Part shown: positions 6,187 through 12,930 of the stretch, in pieces
Layout of the letters: each line of letters opens with the position of its first letter
Numbering within the stretch: position 1 is the stretch's first letter
Assembly (NCBI GenBank): GCA_938038825.1
Contig: CALHST010000212.1
Coordinates: 1-12,930 of the forward strand
Direction of reading: 5' to 3'
Length of the DNA: 12,930 nt
DNA from: an uncultured Paracoccaceae bacterium
GTDB taxonomy: Bacteria > Pseudomonadota > Alphaproteobacteria > Rhodobacterales > Rhodobacteraceae
The notes under the pieces: generated by a model
The model's database searches: none
The model's input: the letters and a program-made list of their open reading frames with translations, nothing else
Told to the model about the DNA's origin: nothing
Made by a program: the position numbers and the translations under genes

Positions 6187-7239
6187 ATGATGACATCACG
6201 GACTTTGACCTGCTTTGAGGCTCATGCAGAAGGCGAACCCGGTCGGGTGATCGTCGACGGTGTCGGCGACATCCCCGGCGACTCTGTTTTTGCCCAAATG
6301 CGCCATTTACAACAGCATCGCGACGATATCCGCCTGTCCATGTTGCGCGAGCCGCGTGGATACCCCGCATTATGCGCCAACATCCTTGTTGCGCCCAAAC
6401 ATCCAGATGCGGATATCGGCCTGATCATTATGGAGCAATCGGAATACGCCCCCATGTCTGGCTCAAACTTGATCTGCGCCACAACAGTCATGTTGGAAAC
6501 CGGCGTGATCCCGATGCAAGAACCCGAAACCAAAGTGACCGTGGAAACACCCGCAGGGCTGGTGACAGTATGCGCCACGTGCCAATCCGGCAAAGTGACC
6601 AAAGTAACGTTTCAGAACGTCCCTGCCTTTGCCCTGCATCTGGACGCGCCATTAACTGTTCCGGGTCTTGGGACCATTGCGGTTGATATCGCATGGGGTG
6701 GTATGTTTTTCGTATTGGCAAATGCAGATGAATTGGGAATATCCCTCACCGCAGATAACGGGCGCCAGATTTGCCAAATTTCGGAAATGATCCGTCACGC
6801 CGCGACAGAGCAGCTCGCAGTACAACATCCAGACAACCCCGGCCTGACCGGGCCCACGATCACCAACCTTTACGCTGCCCCAACGGATCCCAACACACAT
6901 GGGCGCGGCGCGATTACCCTGTCTACAGGTCCCTTTGACCCGGAAAATCCCGTGGCAGCTTCCGGCAGCCTTGATCGCTGTCCTTGTGGCACTGGCACAA
7001 TCGCAAAAATGGCCGTTCTGCACGCCAAAGGCCTGCTAGAACCCAAGACACCTTACGTGAATGCCGGCCCTCTTGGCACAACCTTCACGGCTGAAATCAC
7101 TGGAACCACACAGGTCGGCCCTTACCAAGCCATCCAAACAACGCTCAGCGGTCAAGGTTGGATCTATGGCAAAACCGAATTCAAAACAGATCCGACGGAC
7201 CCGTTCCCAAATGGCTACACAATTGGCGACATCTGGTAA
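6187..7239 (+). CDS. Proline racemase superfamily enzyme (hydroxyproline epimerase/dehydratase type), Ser/Cys active site
   Basis: This 350-residue protein has full family length. Members invert or dehydrate proline and hydroxyprolines using two facing thiols. The opening segment FEAHAEGEPGRVI (10-22) and the second catalytic motif DRCPCGTG (263-270, catalytic Cys267) are clear. The first motif, MCGHG in proline racemases, reads MSGSN at 90-94, so the first thiol is Ser91 and the His after it is Ser93. In the family, Cys/Cys enzymes are racemases or 4-hydroxyproline epimerases, Cys/Thr are trans-3-hydroxyproline dehydratases, and Ser/Cys variants have been linked to hydroxyproline 2-epimerase and mixed activities. 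True proline racemase is therefore unlikely; hydroxyproline catabolism is my inference. No partner catabolic gene (reductase, oxidase, transporter) is adjacent. No clear Shine-Dalgarno precedes ATGATG, so a leaderless mRNA is possible. Confidence 0.85.
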   Translation: MMTSRTLTCFEAHAEGEPGRVIVDGVGDIPGDSVFAQMRHLQQHRDDIRLSMLREPRGYPALCANILVAPKHPDADIGLIIMEQSEYAPMSGSNLICATTVMLETGVIPMQEPETKVTVETPAGLVTVCATCQSGKVTKVTFQNVPAFALHLDAPLTVPGLGTIAVDIAWGGMFFVLANADELGISLTADNGRQICQISEMIRHAATEQLAVQHPDNPGLTGPTITNLYAAPTDPNTHGRGAITLSTGPFDPENPVAASGSLDRCPCGTGTIAKMAVLHAKGLLEPKTPYVNAGPLGTTFTAEITGTTQVGPYQAIQTTLSGQGWIYGKTEFKTDPTDPFPNGYTIGDIW

Positions 7240-7254
7240 GGCCACGCCTTTCTT

Positions 7255-7334
7255 CTTTTGGTCAAAAATACCTTGGGGGAGTCCGCAGGACGGGGGCAAC
7301 GCCCCCTAAAACATGGCGTCAGACCGCAGGTCTG
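7255..7334. repeat. GC-rich intergenic element with two hairpins, REP-like or terminator
   Basis: The space between the convergent racemase-family gene and ribE holds two perfect 6-bp stems: GGGGGC/GCCCCC (7292-7306, loop AAC) and CAGACC/GGTCTG (7320-7334, loop GCA). Read on the minus strand, the first is followed by CTCCCCCAAGGTATTTTTGA, with a T run at about 7264-7268. The mix of CCCC(A/G)(A/G)G-TATTTTTG and a GGGGGC hairpin resembles a short element I recall between many Rhodobacteraceae genes, so it may be both a dispersed repeat and the ribE terminator. Only one copy is in this window, so repetition is not shown here. Confidence 0.45.
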
Positions 7335-7359
7335 TCCGCAAAACTCAACAGGCAATCGC

Positions 7360-7947
7360 TCACGAAGCGTCGGCAAGACGCGCGACGTACCGGGCCAATG
7401 TGTCAATCTCAAGATTGACCAGATCCCCAACGCCTGCATCCCCCCATGTTGTGACGTCTTTGGTATGCGGAATGAAATTGATCCCGAAAACATCGCCTTG
7501 CACGTCATTCACAGTCAAAGACGTCCCGTTCAAGGCAACAGATCCTTTTGACGCAATGAACCGTGCCAACTCGGCAGGGGCGCGTAAGTGTACGCGGGTG
7601 CTGTCACCCTCATCCGACATGCTTACAATGTCAGCGACCCCGTCCACATGGCCTGATACAATGTGCCCACCCAATTCGTCTCCCACGCGCAAGGCCCTCT
7701 CCAGATTAACACGTTGACCGACCTGCCAGGTTCCCAAATTGGTTTTTTCCAAAGTTTCGGCACTGATATCCACCTCATACCAGTCTGTCCCCAGCCCCAC
7801 GACGGTCAGGCAAACCCCGTCTGACGCGATCGAGGCCCCAATATCGATGCCGGTGACATCATAGGTGCATGCAATCCGGGCACGCAAATCGCCACGGTGT
7901 TCCAATGCGCTGACAGTTCCGATATCAGTAACAATGCCGGTAAACAT
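7360..7947 (-). CDS. ribE: Riboflavin synthase (alpha chain)
   Basis: RibE dismutates two lumazine molecules into riboflavin and the ribitylaminouracil that RibH recycles; it acts as a cytosolic trimer. The 195 residues hold two tandem lumazine-binding barrels: N-terminal MFTGIVTDIG (1-10) with SDGVCLTV (42-49), and the second repeat with GGHIVSGHVDG (93-103) and LNGTSLTV (139-146), the duplicated substrate-loop motif. The C-terminal trimerisation helix is present (EIDTLARYVAR, 180-190). AAGGGG lies 8 bases before the ATG, which begins with the invariant MFTG. It is separated from ribBX-ribH-nusB by the racemase-family gene and from ribD by the capsule genes, so it must have its own promoter in 7948-8044. 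Confidence 0.96.
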   Translation of the reverse strand: MFTGIVTDIGTVSALEHRGDLRARIACTYDVTGIDIGASIASDGVCLTVVGLGTDWYEVDISAETLEKTNLGTWQVGQRVNLERALRVGDELGGHIVSGHVDGVADIVSMSDEGDSTRVHLRAPAELARFIASKGSVALNGTSLTVNDVQGDVFGINFIPHTKDVTTWGDAGVGDLVNLEIDTLARYVARLADAS

Positions 7948-8044
7948 TCAATTTTCCCCTTGTCTACATCCTGTGACCTAGCCACCTTGCCCGTGAAGAA
8001 CAAGGCAAAGCAGCGCCATATTTTCGCCCAAGGACGCCATTAAC
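7948..8044. promoter_or_regulatory. Divergent promoter region between ribE and the kpsS-like gene
   Basis: About 97 bases separate the two divergent starts. The ribosome binding sites are AAGGGG (7956-7961, minus, for ribE) and AAGGA (8030-8034, plus, about 10 bases before a GTG, for the kpsS-like gene). Promoter hexamers are not clear enough to assign, and I see no FMN riboswitch. Confidence 0.4.
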
Positions 8045-9373
8045 GTGACTGAAGACTTAGTCTCATACAAAGATTGCATGTCCGATTTAGCGCCATCCCA
8101 CAGGGTATTTTTGTTTCTGCAAGGGCCACATGGTCCCTTCTTCCATCGTTTGGGGCGTATGTTGCGCACGGCCGGTGCAACCGTGTGGCGTGTTGGCTTT
8201 AACGCCGGGGATCGCGCCTTTTGGTTCCATCACAACAGCTATATCCCTTATCAGGGCCCCGCAGAAGACTGGTGTGACACCTTCGCAGCACTTGTTGCCG
8301 ACAAAGGCGTGAGCGATATCGTTCTTTACGGCGACACCCGCCCCATTCACGCCAAAGCCGTGGCGCATGCCAAGTCGCTGGGGTTGCGCGTTCATGTGTT
8401 TGAAGAAGGATATATGCGCCCGTGGTGGGTCACGTATGAACGTGGTGGATCAAACGGCAATTCGCGTCTTATGCAAATGGACATGGACCACATGAAAGCG
8501 GCTCTTGATGGGTCCGACATGGAACCGCCTTTGCCTCCGGGACATTGGGGCGACATGCGCCAACACATCTTTTATGGCGCGTTGTACCATTGGTTCGTGA
8601 TGTTTCGAAACGGCCAGTATCGCAACTTCAAACCGCATCGCGACCTCACAGTGACCCGCGAATTTATCCTGTACGTCAAACGCCTGCTGCTGATGCCCTA
8701 TTTGGCGCTGGATCGGATGATTGCCACAGCCCGCATTCGAGGTGGTGGTTTTCCGTATCATATGGCGTTGCTGCAGCTGGAACATGACAGTTCGTTCCAA
8801 AATCATTCTCCCTTTTCCACCATGACCGAGTTTCTGGAAGTGGTCATTGATGGCTTTGCCAAGGGGGCCCCGGCCCATCATCATCTGGTCTTCAAAGCCC
8901 ATCCCCTTGAAGACGGGCGCGTGCCGCTGCGTCGTGCGATCCGCGACTTGGCCAAAGCCCATGGTGTCACGGGGCGTGTGCATTATTTGCGTGGCGGTAA
9001 ACTGGCCCAACTTCTGAGCGATTGCCGCAGCGCCGTGACTGTAAACTCCACAGCCGCGCAACAGGTCCTTTGGCGGGGGATTCCGCTGAAAGTGTTTGGC
9101 GATGCAGTTTATTCCAAACCGGAATTCGTGTCAGACCAACCTTTAAGTGAGTTCTTCCAGAACGCCACACGCCCGGATAATGCCGCCTATCGCATTTATC
9201 GGCGTTATTTGCTGGAAACATCCCAATTGCCGGGCGGGTTTTATTCCGCGCGCGGGCGGCGTCAGCTACTGCGCCAAGTGGTGGATATGATGCTGTCCCA
9301 AGACGATCCTTATGATGCGCTTGCATCCGGGACCGCGGCTCCAAGGCAACAGTTGCGGGTTGTCCAACAATAG
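8045..9373 (+). CDS. kpsS: KpsS-type capsule beta-Kdo transferase (capsule polysaccharide synthesis/export family)
   Basis: This 442-residue protein belongs to the Capsule_synth family. KpsS adds the first Kdo residue(s) to lyso-phosphatidylglycerol to start the linker that ABC-exported capsules are built on, at the inner face of the cytoplasmic membrane. Signatures are FLFLQGPHGPFF (22-33), FEEGYMRPWWVT (119-130), the central KAHPLEDG (284-291) and the C-terminal TVNSTAAQQVLWRGIPLKVFG (332-352), the family pattern for Kdo donor binding. The protein has no signal peptide or membrane segment. GTG at 8045 has AAGGA 10 bases upstream; ATG at 8078 (M12) is the alternative and would keep all conserved motifs. 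It heads the plus-strand capsule group; the next gene follows after 109 bases. Whether it is the true KpsS orthologue or a paralogue cannot be settled here. Confidence 0.87.
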   Translation: MTEDLVSYKDCMSDLAPSHRVFLFLQGPHGPFFHRLGRMLRTAGATVWRVGFNAGDRAFWFHHNSYIPYQGPAEDWCDTFAALVADKGVSDIVLYGDTRPIHAKAVAHAKSLGLRVHVFEEGYMRPWWVTYERGGSNGNSRLMQMDMDHMKAALDGSDMEPPLPPGHWGDMRQHIFYGALYHWFVMFRNGQYRNFKPHRDLTVTREFILYVKRLLLMPYLALDRMIATARIRGGGFPYHMALLQLEHDSSFQNHSPFSTMTEFLEVVIDGFAKGAPAHHHLVFKAHPLEDGRVPLRRAIRDLAKAHGVTGRVHYLRGGKLAQLLSDCRSAVTVNSTAAQQVLWRGIPLKVFGDAVYSKPEFVSDQPLSEFFQNATRPDNAAYRIYRRYLLETSQLPGGFYSARGRRQLLRQVVDMMLSQDDPYDALASGTAAPRQQLRVVQQ

Positions 9374-9389
9374 ACACAATCCCTAGCGC

Positions 9390-9418
9390 TTTATTTTCGC
9401 TTTGGATTCTGCTAGCTT
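9390..9418 (+). promoter_or_regulatory. Weak candidate promoter before the export lipoprotein gene
   Basis: TTTATT (9390-9395) and TAGCTT (9413-9418) are 17 bases apart, and the second is preceded by TGC, giving an extended -10 pattern. The hexamers are poor matches to consensus. If real, the Wza-like gene and kpsC can be transcribed separately from kpsS. Confidence 0.22.
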
Positions 9419-9468
9419 TTCACAAAACCAGACCGGAAAACCGGCTGATTGAGGCAGAATATCAGGTC

Positions 9469-9474
9469 GAGGAG
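9469..9474 (+). promoter_or_regulatory. Shine-Dalgarno site fixing the GTG start of the export lipoprotein
   Basis: GAGGAG lies 8 bases before the GTG at 9483. It supports GTG as the start, which gives a proper lipoprotein signal peptide. Confidence 0.7.
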
Positions 9475-9482
9475 ACCGAGCA

Positions 9483-10616
9483 GTGACACCCAGAAACACC
9501 CGTTGGGCGCGGTCAATCGCGCTTGTTTCCGCGCTTTCGATTCTTTCATCGTGCGGACTTCCACAAGTTGGCCCGAACAAGCGGCAGATTTTTGCAGGCT
9601 CTGTTCAACGTGAAGGGGACGCCTTTGTCGTCACCGTGAATGACCACGTGAACCAAGCCACCTCTGTTGTTCCCGCCTTGGGATTTGCTCAGGAATTTCT
9701 GAATGCAGGTGTGTCAGGATCTGACACGATCAGCGCCGGTGATACATTGGGCATATCTGTTTGGGAAAATGTGGATGAACCACTGCTGGGTGCCCAAGGG
9801 GCGCCATTTGCAGCACTGGAAGAAATTCAGGTGGATGGTTCAGGCTATATCTTTATTCCTTATGCGGGCCGGATCCGGGCTGCGGGCAACACGCCAGAAG
9901 CCATCCGACGGATCATCACAACCAAGCTGGAAGACCAAACACCAGACCCACAGGTTCAGGTGCGCCGTCTCGCTGGCGATGGAAACACGGTGACGTTGCT
10001 GGGTAATGTCGGCGGCCAAGGTGTCTTCCCAATTGAACGCCCGACCCGCACATTGGCAGCCATGCTTGCGCGCGCTGGTGGTGTGTCCATCACGCCCGAG
10101 ATTGCACAGGTCACTGTGACCCGTGGCCGCCACCAAGGCACAATCTGGTTCCAGGATCTGTATGACAACCCGCAACTTGATATCGCCCTGCGCGGTGGTG
10201 ACCGCATTCTGGTTGAAGCGGACTCGCGCTCTTTCACAGCACTTGGTGCGACCGGTGGTCAGGCACAAGTTCCCTTTGAACGTCAAAGCATTTCCGCACT
10301 GGAAGCGATTGCGCAAGTGGGTGGTTTGAACCCCACGACGGCAGATCCAACCGGCGTCTTTGTTCTGCGCAACGAACGCCCTGAAATTGCCAATCCCGTT
10401 CTGGGGCGCAACGACCTGATCGGCGAACAACGCATGGTCTATGTGCTGGATCTGACTCAACCGAATGGGATCTTCATGGCGCGTGACTTTGTGATCCGCA
10501 ACGGAGACACGTTATACGTCACCGAAGCCCCCTTCACGCAGTTCAACAAAGCACTCTCGGCGTTCTTGGGCACCGCGCAATCAGCCAGCGCCGTTCAAAA
10601 TATTGGCGGGAACTAA
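9483..10616 (+). CDS. Wza-type outer-membrane polysaccharide export lipoprotein
   Basis: This 377-residue protein is an outer-membrane auxiliary (OPX) protein that forms the capsule exit channel. The N-terminus is a lipoprotein signal: hydrophobic 11-20 and lipobox LSSC, with lipid-modified C24 followed by Gly, which favours outer-membrane sorting. The polysaccharide export domain spans about 80-162 (VSGSDTISAGDTLGISVWEN, then VDGSGYIFIPYAGRIRAAGNT). Two SLBB-type domains follow at about 168-245 (VTLLGNVGGQGVFPI) and 252-348 (FTALGATGGQAQVPF), each ending in a GD(R/T)(I/L)xV element. A short C-terminal segment (350-377) could be the membrane-spanning helix as in Wza, though it is weakly hydrophobic. 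It differs from E. coli KpsD, which is longer and not a lipoprotein, yet sits between KpsS and KpsC homologues, so it fills the KpsD role. kpsC starts 6 bases after its stop. Confidence 0.87.
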   Translation: MTPRNTRWARSIALVSALSILSSCGLPQVGPNKRQIFAGSVQREGDAFVVTVNDHVNQATSVVPALGFAQEFLNAGVSGSDTISAGDTLGISVWENVDEPLLGAQGAPFAALEEIQVDGSGYIFIPYAGRIRAAGNTPEAIRRIITTKLEDQTPDPQVQVRRLAGDGNTVTLLGNVGGQGVFPIERPTRTLAAMLARAGGVSITPEIAQVTVTRGRHQGTIWFQDLYDNPQLDIALRGGDRILVEADSRSFTALGATGGQAQVPFERQSISALEAIAQVGGLNPTTADPTGVFVLRNERPEIANPVLGRNDLIGEQRMVYVLDLTQPNGIFMARDFVIRNGDTLYVTEAPFTQFNKALSAFLGTAQSASAVQNIGGN

Positions 10617-10622
10617 GCGCGT

Positions 10623-12632
10623 TTGACCTCTGGGCCGCATAGCCCCGAAACCGCCGAGGCCGCGCCCCGGCGGTTTTTCGTCTTTAACGGCGGATTTATC
10701 TGGAATACCCGTGTTCGGCGTATTTTGTCGCTGGCTGGCCACTCTGTCACACTGGGTCGCCCAACAGAAGACGACACCATCGCGGTCTGGGGTCATTCCC
10801 CCACTGCGCATCGCGGCGAAGCCATGGCTGAAAAGACAGGCGCGGCTTTGGTCAGGATCGAGGACGCATGGCTGCGCTCTTTGTTTCCGGGGCGCGCTAA
10901 AAAATCCCCGCCGATTGGAGTGTTGATCGACAGATCCGGCATCCATTTTGATCCCACGCAGCCATCGGATCTTGAAACCCTTTTGGCCACGCATCCTCTT
11001 GATGACACGGTTCTGCTGAACCGCGCCAGAGGGGGCATTGCCCGGATGATCGAAGCCGGGCTCACGAAGTATACGGCCTGTGATCCAGATCTTCCCCCGT
11101 TAGAACCGGGATATGTGTTGGTTATTGACCAAACACGCGGCGATGCGTCTGTCAGTGCTTGCGGCGCAGATTCAAATCGCTTTCGCGAGATGTTGTATTG
11201 GGCGCAAGAAGATCACCCTGGTGCCCGCATAGTGATCAAAACGCACCCTGAAACGGCCCAAGGCTTTCGTGACGGTTATTTCAGCACAGACGATTGTTCG
11301 GATCGCATTTCCTTATGTAGCGAACCAATGTCGCCTTGGGCACTGTTTGACGGGGCCATCGCCGTTTACACAGTGTCATCCCAAATGGGGTTTGAAGCTA
11401 TTTTTGCAGGCCACAGGCCCAAACTGTTTGGGCAGCCATTTTATGCAGGCTGGGGCCTCACTGAAGACGTCTTTCCAGTTCAGCGACGTCAACGGGTGCT
11501 GACGCGTGCGCAATTGTTTGCAGCCGCTATGATCTTGTACCCAATCTGGTATGATCCCAATCGGGATTGCCTGTGTGACTATGAAGACACCGCAGAAGCC
11601 TTGGCAGAAGAAACCCGGGCATGGCGCGCAGATCGCCATGGCTATGTCGCCAGCGGTATTCGTTTATGGAAACGGCGCGCATTCAATCGCAATTTTGGAC
11701 GTTTCAAAGCGCTGACATTTAAGGACATTTCTGAAAAACCGGACGACAAGCCGTGGCTCGTCTGGGCAAACAAAGGACACGGTGCCCCCGATGCGACAAG
11801 GGTCGAGGATGGGTTTTTGCGGTCCAAAGGATTGGGGGCCGCCTTGGTGCCGGCCCTTAGCCTCGTCATGGATGATCTGGGCATCTACTATGATCCGCGC
11901 ACCCATTCCCGTTTGGAACACCTGATCGCAAAGCGAGCAGAGTTGCGCCCCGATCAACGTGATCGCGCAGCCAAAATCATCCGCAGTTTGATCACATCGG
12001 GACTCAGCAAATATAACCTTGGCGACGGTCCCAAAGATCTGCCCGACGGTCATCGCATTTTGGTGCCCGGCCAAGTCGAAGACGATGCATCGATCCTGAC
12101 GGGAACGACAGAAATTCGAACAAACCGCGCGTTGCTGGAAAAAACCCGCGCCCAAAACCCCGATGCGGTGATCCTGTATAAACCCCACCCCGACGTCGAA
12201 GCAGGCTTGCGCCCCGGTGCTTTGGACGCGTCAGATCTGGCGGATATGGTCCTGACAGATACGGATCCCGCCGCGCTGCTGCCTCATGTGCAAGAGGTCT
12301 GGACCATGACCTCGCTGCTGGGGTTCGAAGCTTTGCTTCGCGGAATCCCGGTCACCACATTGGGCGCACCATTCTACGCGGGCTGGTCGTTAAGCACAGA
12401 TTTGGGGGACGTGCCACCGCGCCGACGGCATGACATTCGCATTGAAACGTTGGTGCACGCCGCCTTGATCGACTATCCGCGCTATTTTGATCCCGTGACC
12501 GGGCGCCCCTGTCCTGTCGAAGTCATTATTGATCGACTGGCTTCAGAAACCGCAACCAAACGCGGCCCCGCATTGCGCAGTCTTGCCAAACTCCAAGGCC
12601 TGTTTGCGAGCTATGCCCACCTGTGGCGCTGA
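10623..12632 (+). CDS. kpsC: KpsC-type dual-module capsule beta-Kdo transferase
   Basis: This 669-residue protein elongates the poly-Kdo linker of ABC-exported capsules. It is an obvious internal duplication of two transferase modules. Module 1 (about 17-330): RIEDAWLRS 78-86, GIHFDP 106-111, LTKY 147-150, KTHPE 206-210, MGFEAIFAG 255-263, PFYAGWGL 272-279. Module 2 (about 378-640): RVEDGFLRS 393-401, GIYYDP 420-425, LSKY 461-464, KPHPD 520-524, LGFEALLRG 566-574, PFYAGWSL 583-590. In KpsC of known function the two modules are beta-Kdo transferases with different linkage specificity. No signal peptide or membrane span. The start is forced: a TAA stands two codons upstream in the same frame, and TTG at 10623 is the only start codon before the conserved RRFFVFNGG segment. 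No strong Shine-Dalgarno, so translation is probably coupled to the lipoprotein gene. Two hairpins follow the stop. Confidence 0.92.
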   Translation: MTSGPHSPETAEAAPRRFFVFNGGFIWNTRVRRILSLAGHSVTLGRPTEDDTIAVWGHSPTAHRGEAMAEKTGAALVRIEDAWLRSLFPGRAKKSPPIGVLIDRSGIHFDPTQPSDLETLLATHPLDDTVLLNRARGGIARMIEAGLTKYTACDPDLPPLEPGYVLVIDQTRGDASVSACGADSNRFREMLYWAQEDHPGARIVIKTHPETAQGFRDGYFSTDDCSDRISLCSEPMSPWALFDGAIAVYTVSSQMGFEAIFAGHRPKLFGQPFYAGWGLTEDVFPVQRRQRVLTRAQLFAAAMILYPIWYDPNRDCLCDYEDTAEALAEETRAWRADRHGYVASGIRLWKRRAFNRNFGRFKALTFKDISEKPDDKPWLVWANKGHGAPDATRVEDGFLRSKGLGAALVPALSLVMDDLGIYYDPRTHSRLEHLIAKRAELRPDQRDRAAKIIRSLITSGLSKYNLGDGPKDLPDGHRILVPGQVEDDASILTGTTEIRTNRALLEKTRAQNPDAVILYKPHPDVEAGLRPGALDASDLADMVLTDTDPAALLPHVQEVWTMTSLLGFEALLRGIPVTTLGAPFYAGWSLSTDLGDVPPRRRHDIRIETLVHAALIDYPRYFDPVTGRPCPVEVIIDRLASETATKRGPALRSLAKLQGLFASYAHLWR

Positions 12633-12668
12633 CCTGAACGAAGTGAACAAACGTGGCTTCCCGGGCCC

Positions 12669-12688
12669 GTGAGGGGCTTGCCCCTCAC
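12669..12688. terminator. Strong symmetric hairpin after kpsC
   Basis: GTGAGGGGC (12669-12677) pairs fully with GCCCCTCAC (12680-12688), a stem of 8-9 bp with a very short loop. It lies between convergent kpsC and ribD and reads as a hairpin on both strands. No T run follows on either strand, so it may slow polymerase or protect mRNA ends rather than terminate alone. Confidence 0.45.
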
Positions 12689-12700
12689 TCAGTTTGGCGT

Positions 12701-12725
12701 GCATGCCAACGGCATGCTCATTTTT
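12701..12725 (+). terminator. Rho-independent terminator of the kpsC transcript
   Basis: GCATGCC (12701-12707) pairs with GGCATGC (12711-12717) around an AAC loop, followed by TCATTTTTG with five T (12721-12725). It ends the plus-strand capsule transcript. Its T run lies in the last codons of convergent ribD, whose TGA is at 12718-12720. Confidence 0.65.
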
Positions 12726-12930
12726 GTAGGCGTTTCCAGATATGAAGAATGTCACCGCCAACGGGGCGCACCGATGACAATTCAAACCGACGCGCTTGTG
12801 CAAGGTCTGCCAAACCCAGCGCACCGATAGACGGCAAGCCTTCGGCGCCAATCGTCAACCCGGCTGTGAACCCAACCAATTGATCCACGCGATCTGCATC
12901 CAACAAAGCCGCTGCAAGCTGTCCGCCGCC
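12718..12930 (-). CDS. ribD: Riboflavin biosynthesis protein RibD, C-terminal end, partial
   Basis: The last 70 codons of ribD enter from the right edge; the frame is open to the window end. RibD deaminates then reduces the pyrimidine formed by GTP cyclohydrolase II. This part is the end of the reductase domain: GGGQLAAALLDADRV at the very start matches the family EGGG.LA..LL element near the NADPH site, followed by a DQL and a GLTIGAEGLPSIG segment and the C-terminal ending HIWKRLQK. The strand and the order toward ribE, ribBX, ribH and nusB support it. The deaminase domain is outside the window. Confidence 0.88.
   Translation of the reverse strand, partial: GGGQLAAALLDADRVDQLVGFTAGLTIGAEGLPSIGALGLADLAQARRFELSSVRPVGGDILHIWKRLQK

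Noticed and set aside
6085..8044. FMN riboswitch upstream of ribBX or ribE
   Set aside because: Both upstream regions are about 100 bases and show none of the conserved FMN aptamer segments.
1..12930. CRISPR arrays, tRNA or rRNA genes, insertion sequences, phage genes
   Set aside because: None seen: no regularly spaced repeats, no cloverleaf, and no transposase or integrase reading frames.

Overview
The window looks like the chromosome of an alphaproteobacterium, most likely a marine Rhodobacteraceae (Roseobacter-group) member. The grounds are the riboflavin gene set ribD/ribE/ribBX/ribH followed by nusB, the style of the KpsC/KpsS and Wza-like proteins, an IalB-family periplasmic protein, the moderately high GC, and short GC-rich intergenic hairpins of a kind common in that family. 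This is an inference from protein style; there is no rRNA or marker gene to prove it.

Layout. (1) Positions 1-3389, minus strand: a compact three-gene two-partner secretion operon, transcribed tpsB (outer-membrane transporter), ialB-like periplasmic protein, tpsA (large secreted exoprotein; only its first 411 codons are in the window and the frame is open to the left edge). The genes are 9 and 3 bases apart. (2) 3390-3933: a stretch of about 540 bases with no convincing gene, holding the tpsB upstream region and a possible nusB-operon terminator hairpin. (3) 3934-6084, minus strand: ribBX, ribH, nusB, tightly packed (4-base gap, then an ATGA overlap). (4) 6187-7239, plus strand: a proline racemase/hydroxyproline epimerase-family enzyme with Ser in place of the first catalytic Cys, divergent from ribBX. 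(5) 7360-7947, minus strand: ribE. (6) 8045-12632, plus strand: three capsule genes, a KpsS-type Kdo transferase, a Wza-type outer-membrane export lipoprotein and a double-module KpsC-type Kdo transferase. (7) 12718-12930, minus strand: the C-terminal end of ribD.

How it fits together. All four dedicated riboflavin genes are on the minus strand in the order ribD, ribE, ribBX, ribH, nusB, as in the usual alphaproteobacterial cluster. Here the cluster is cut twice by plus-strand genes: the capsule trio sits between ribD and ribE, and the racemase-family gene sits between ribE and ribBX. RibE makes riboflavin from the lumazine produced by RibH, RibH uses the butanone phosphate made by RibBX, and RibD supplies the pyrimidine. 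The C-terminal half of RibBX lacks the zinc cysteines of GTP cyclohydrolase II, so that first step must be encoded elsewhere. The capsule trio would build the Kdo linker (KpsS, KpsC) and form the outer-membrane channel (Wza-like); the inner-membrane ABC transporter is not in the window. The secretion operon and the capsule genes both shape the cell surface.

The most interesting points are the IalB-like gene inserted between tpsB and tpsA, and the loss in TpsB of the nearly invariant Arg of the VRGY loop motif.
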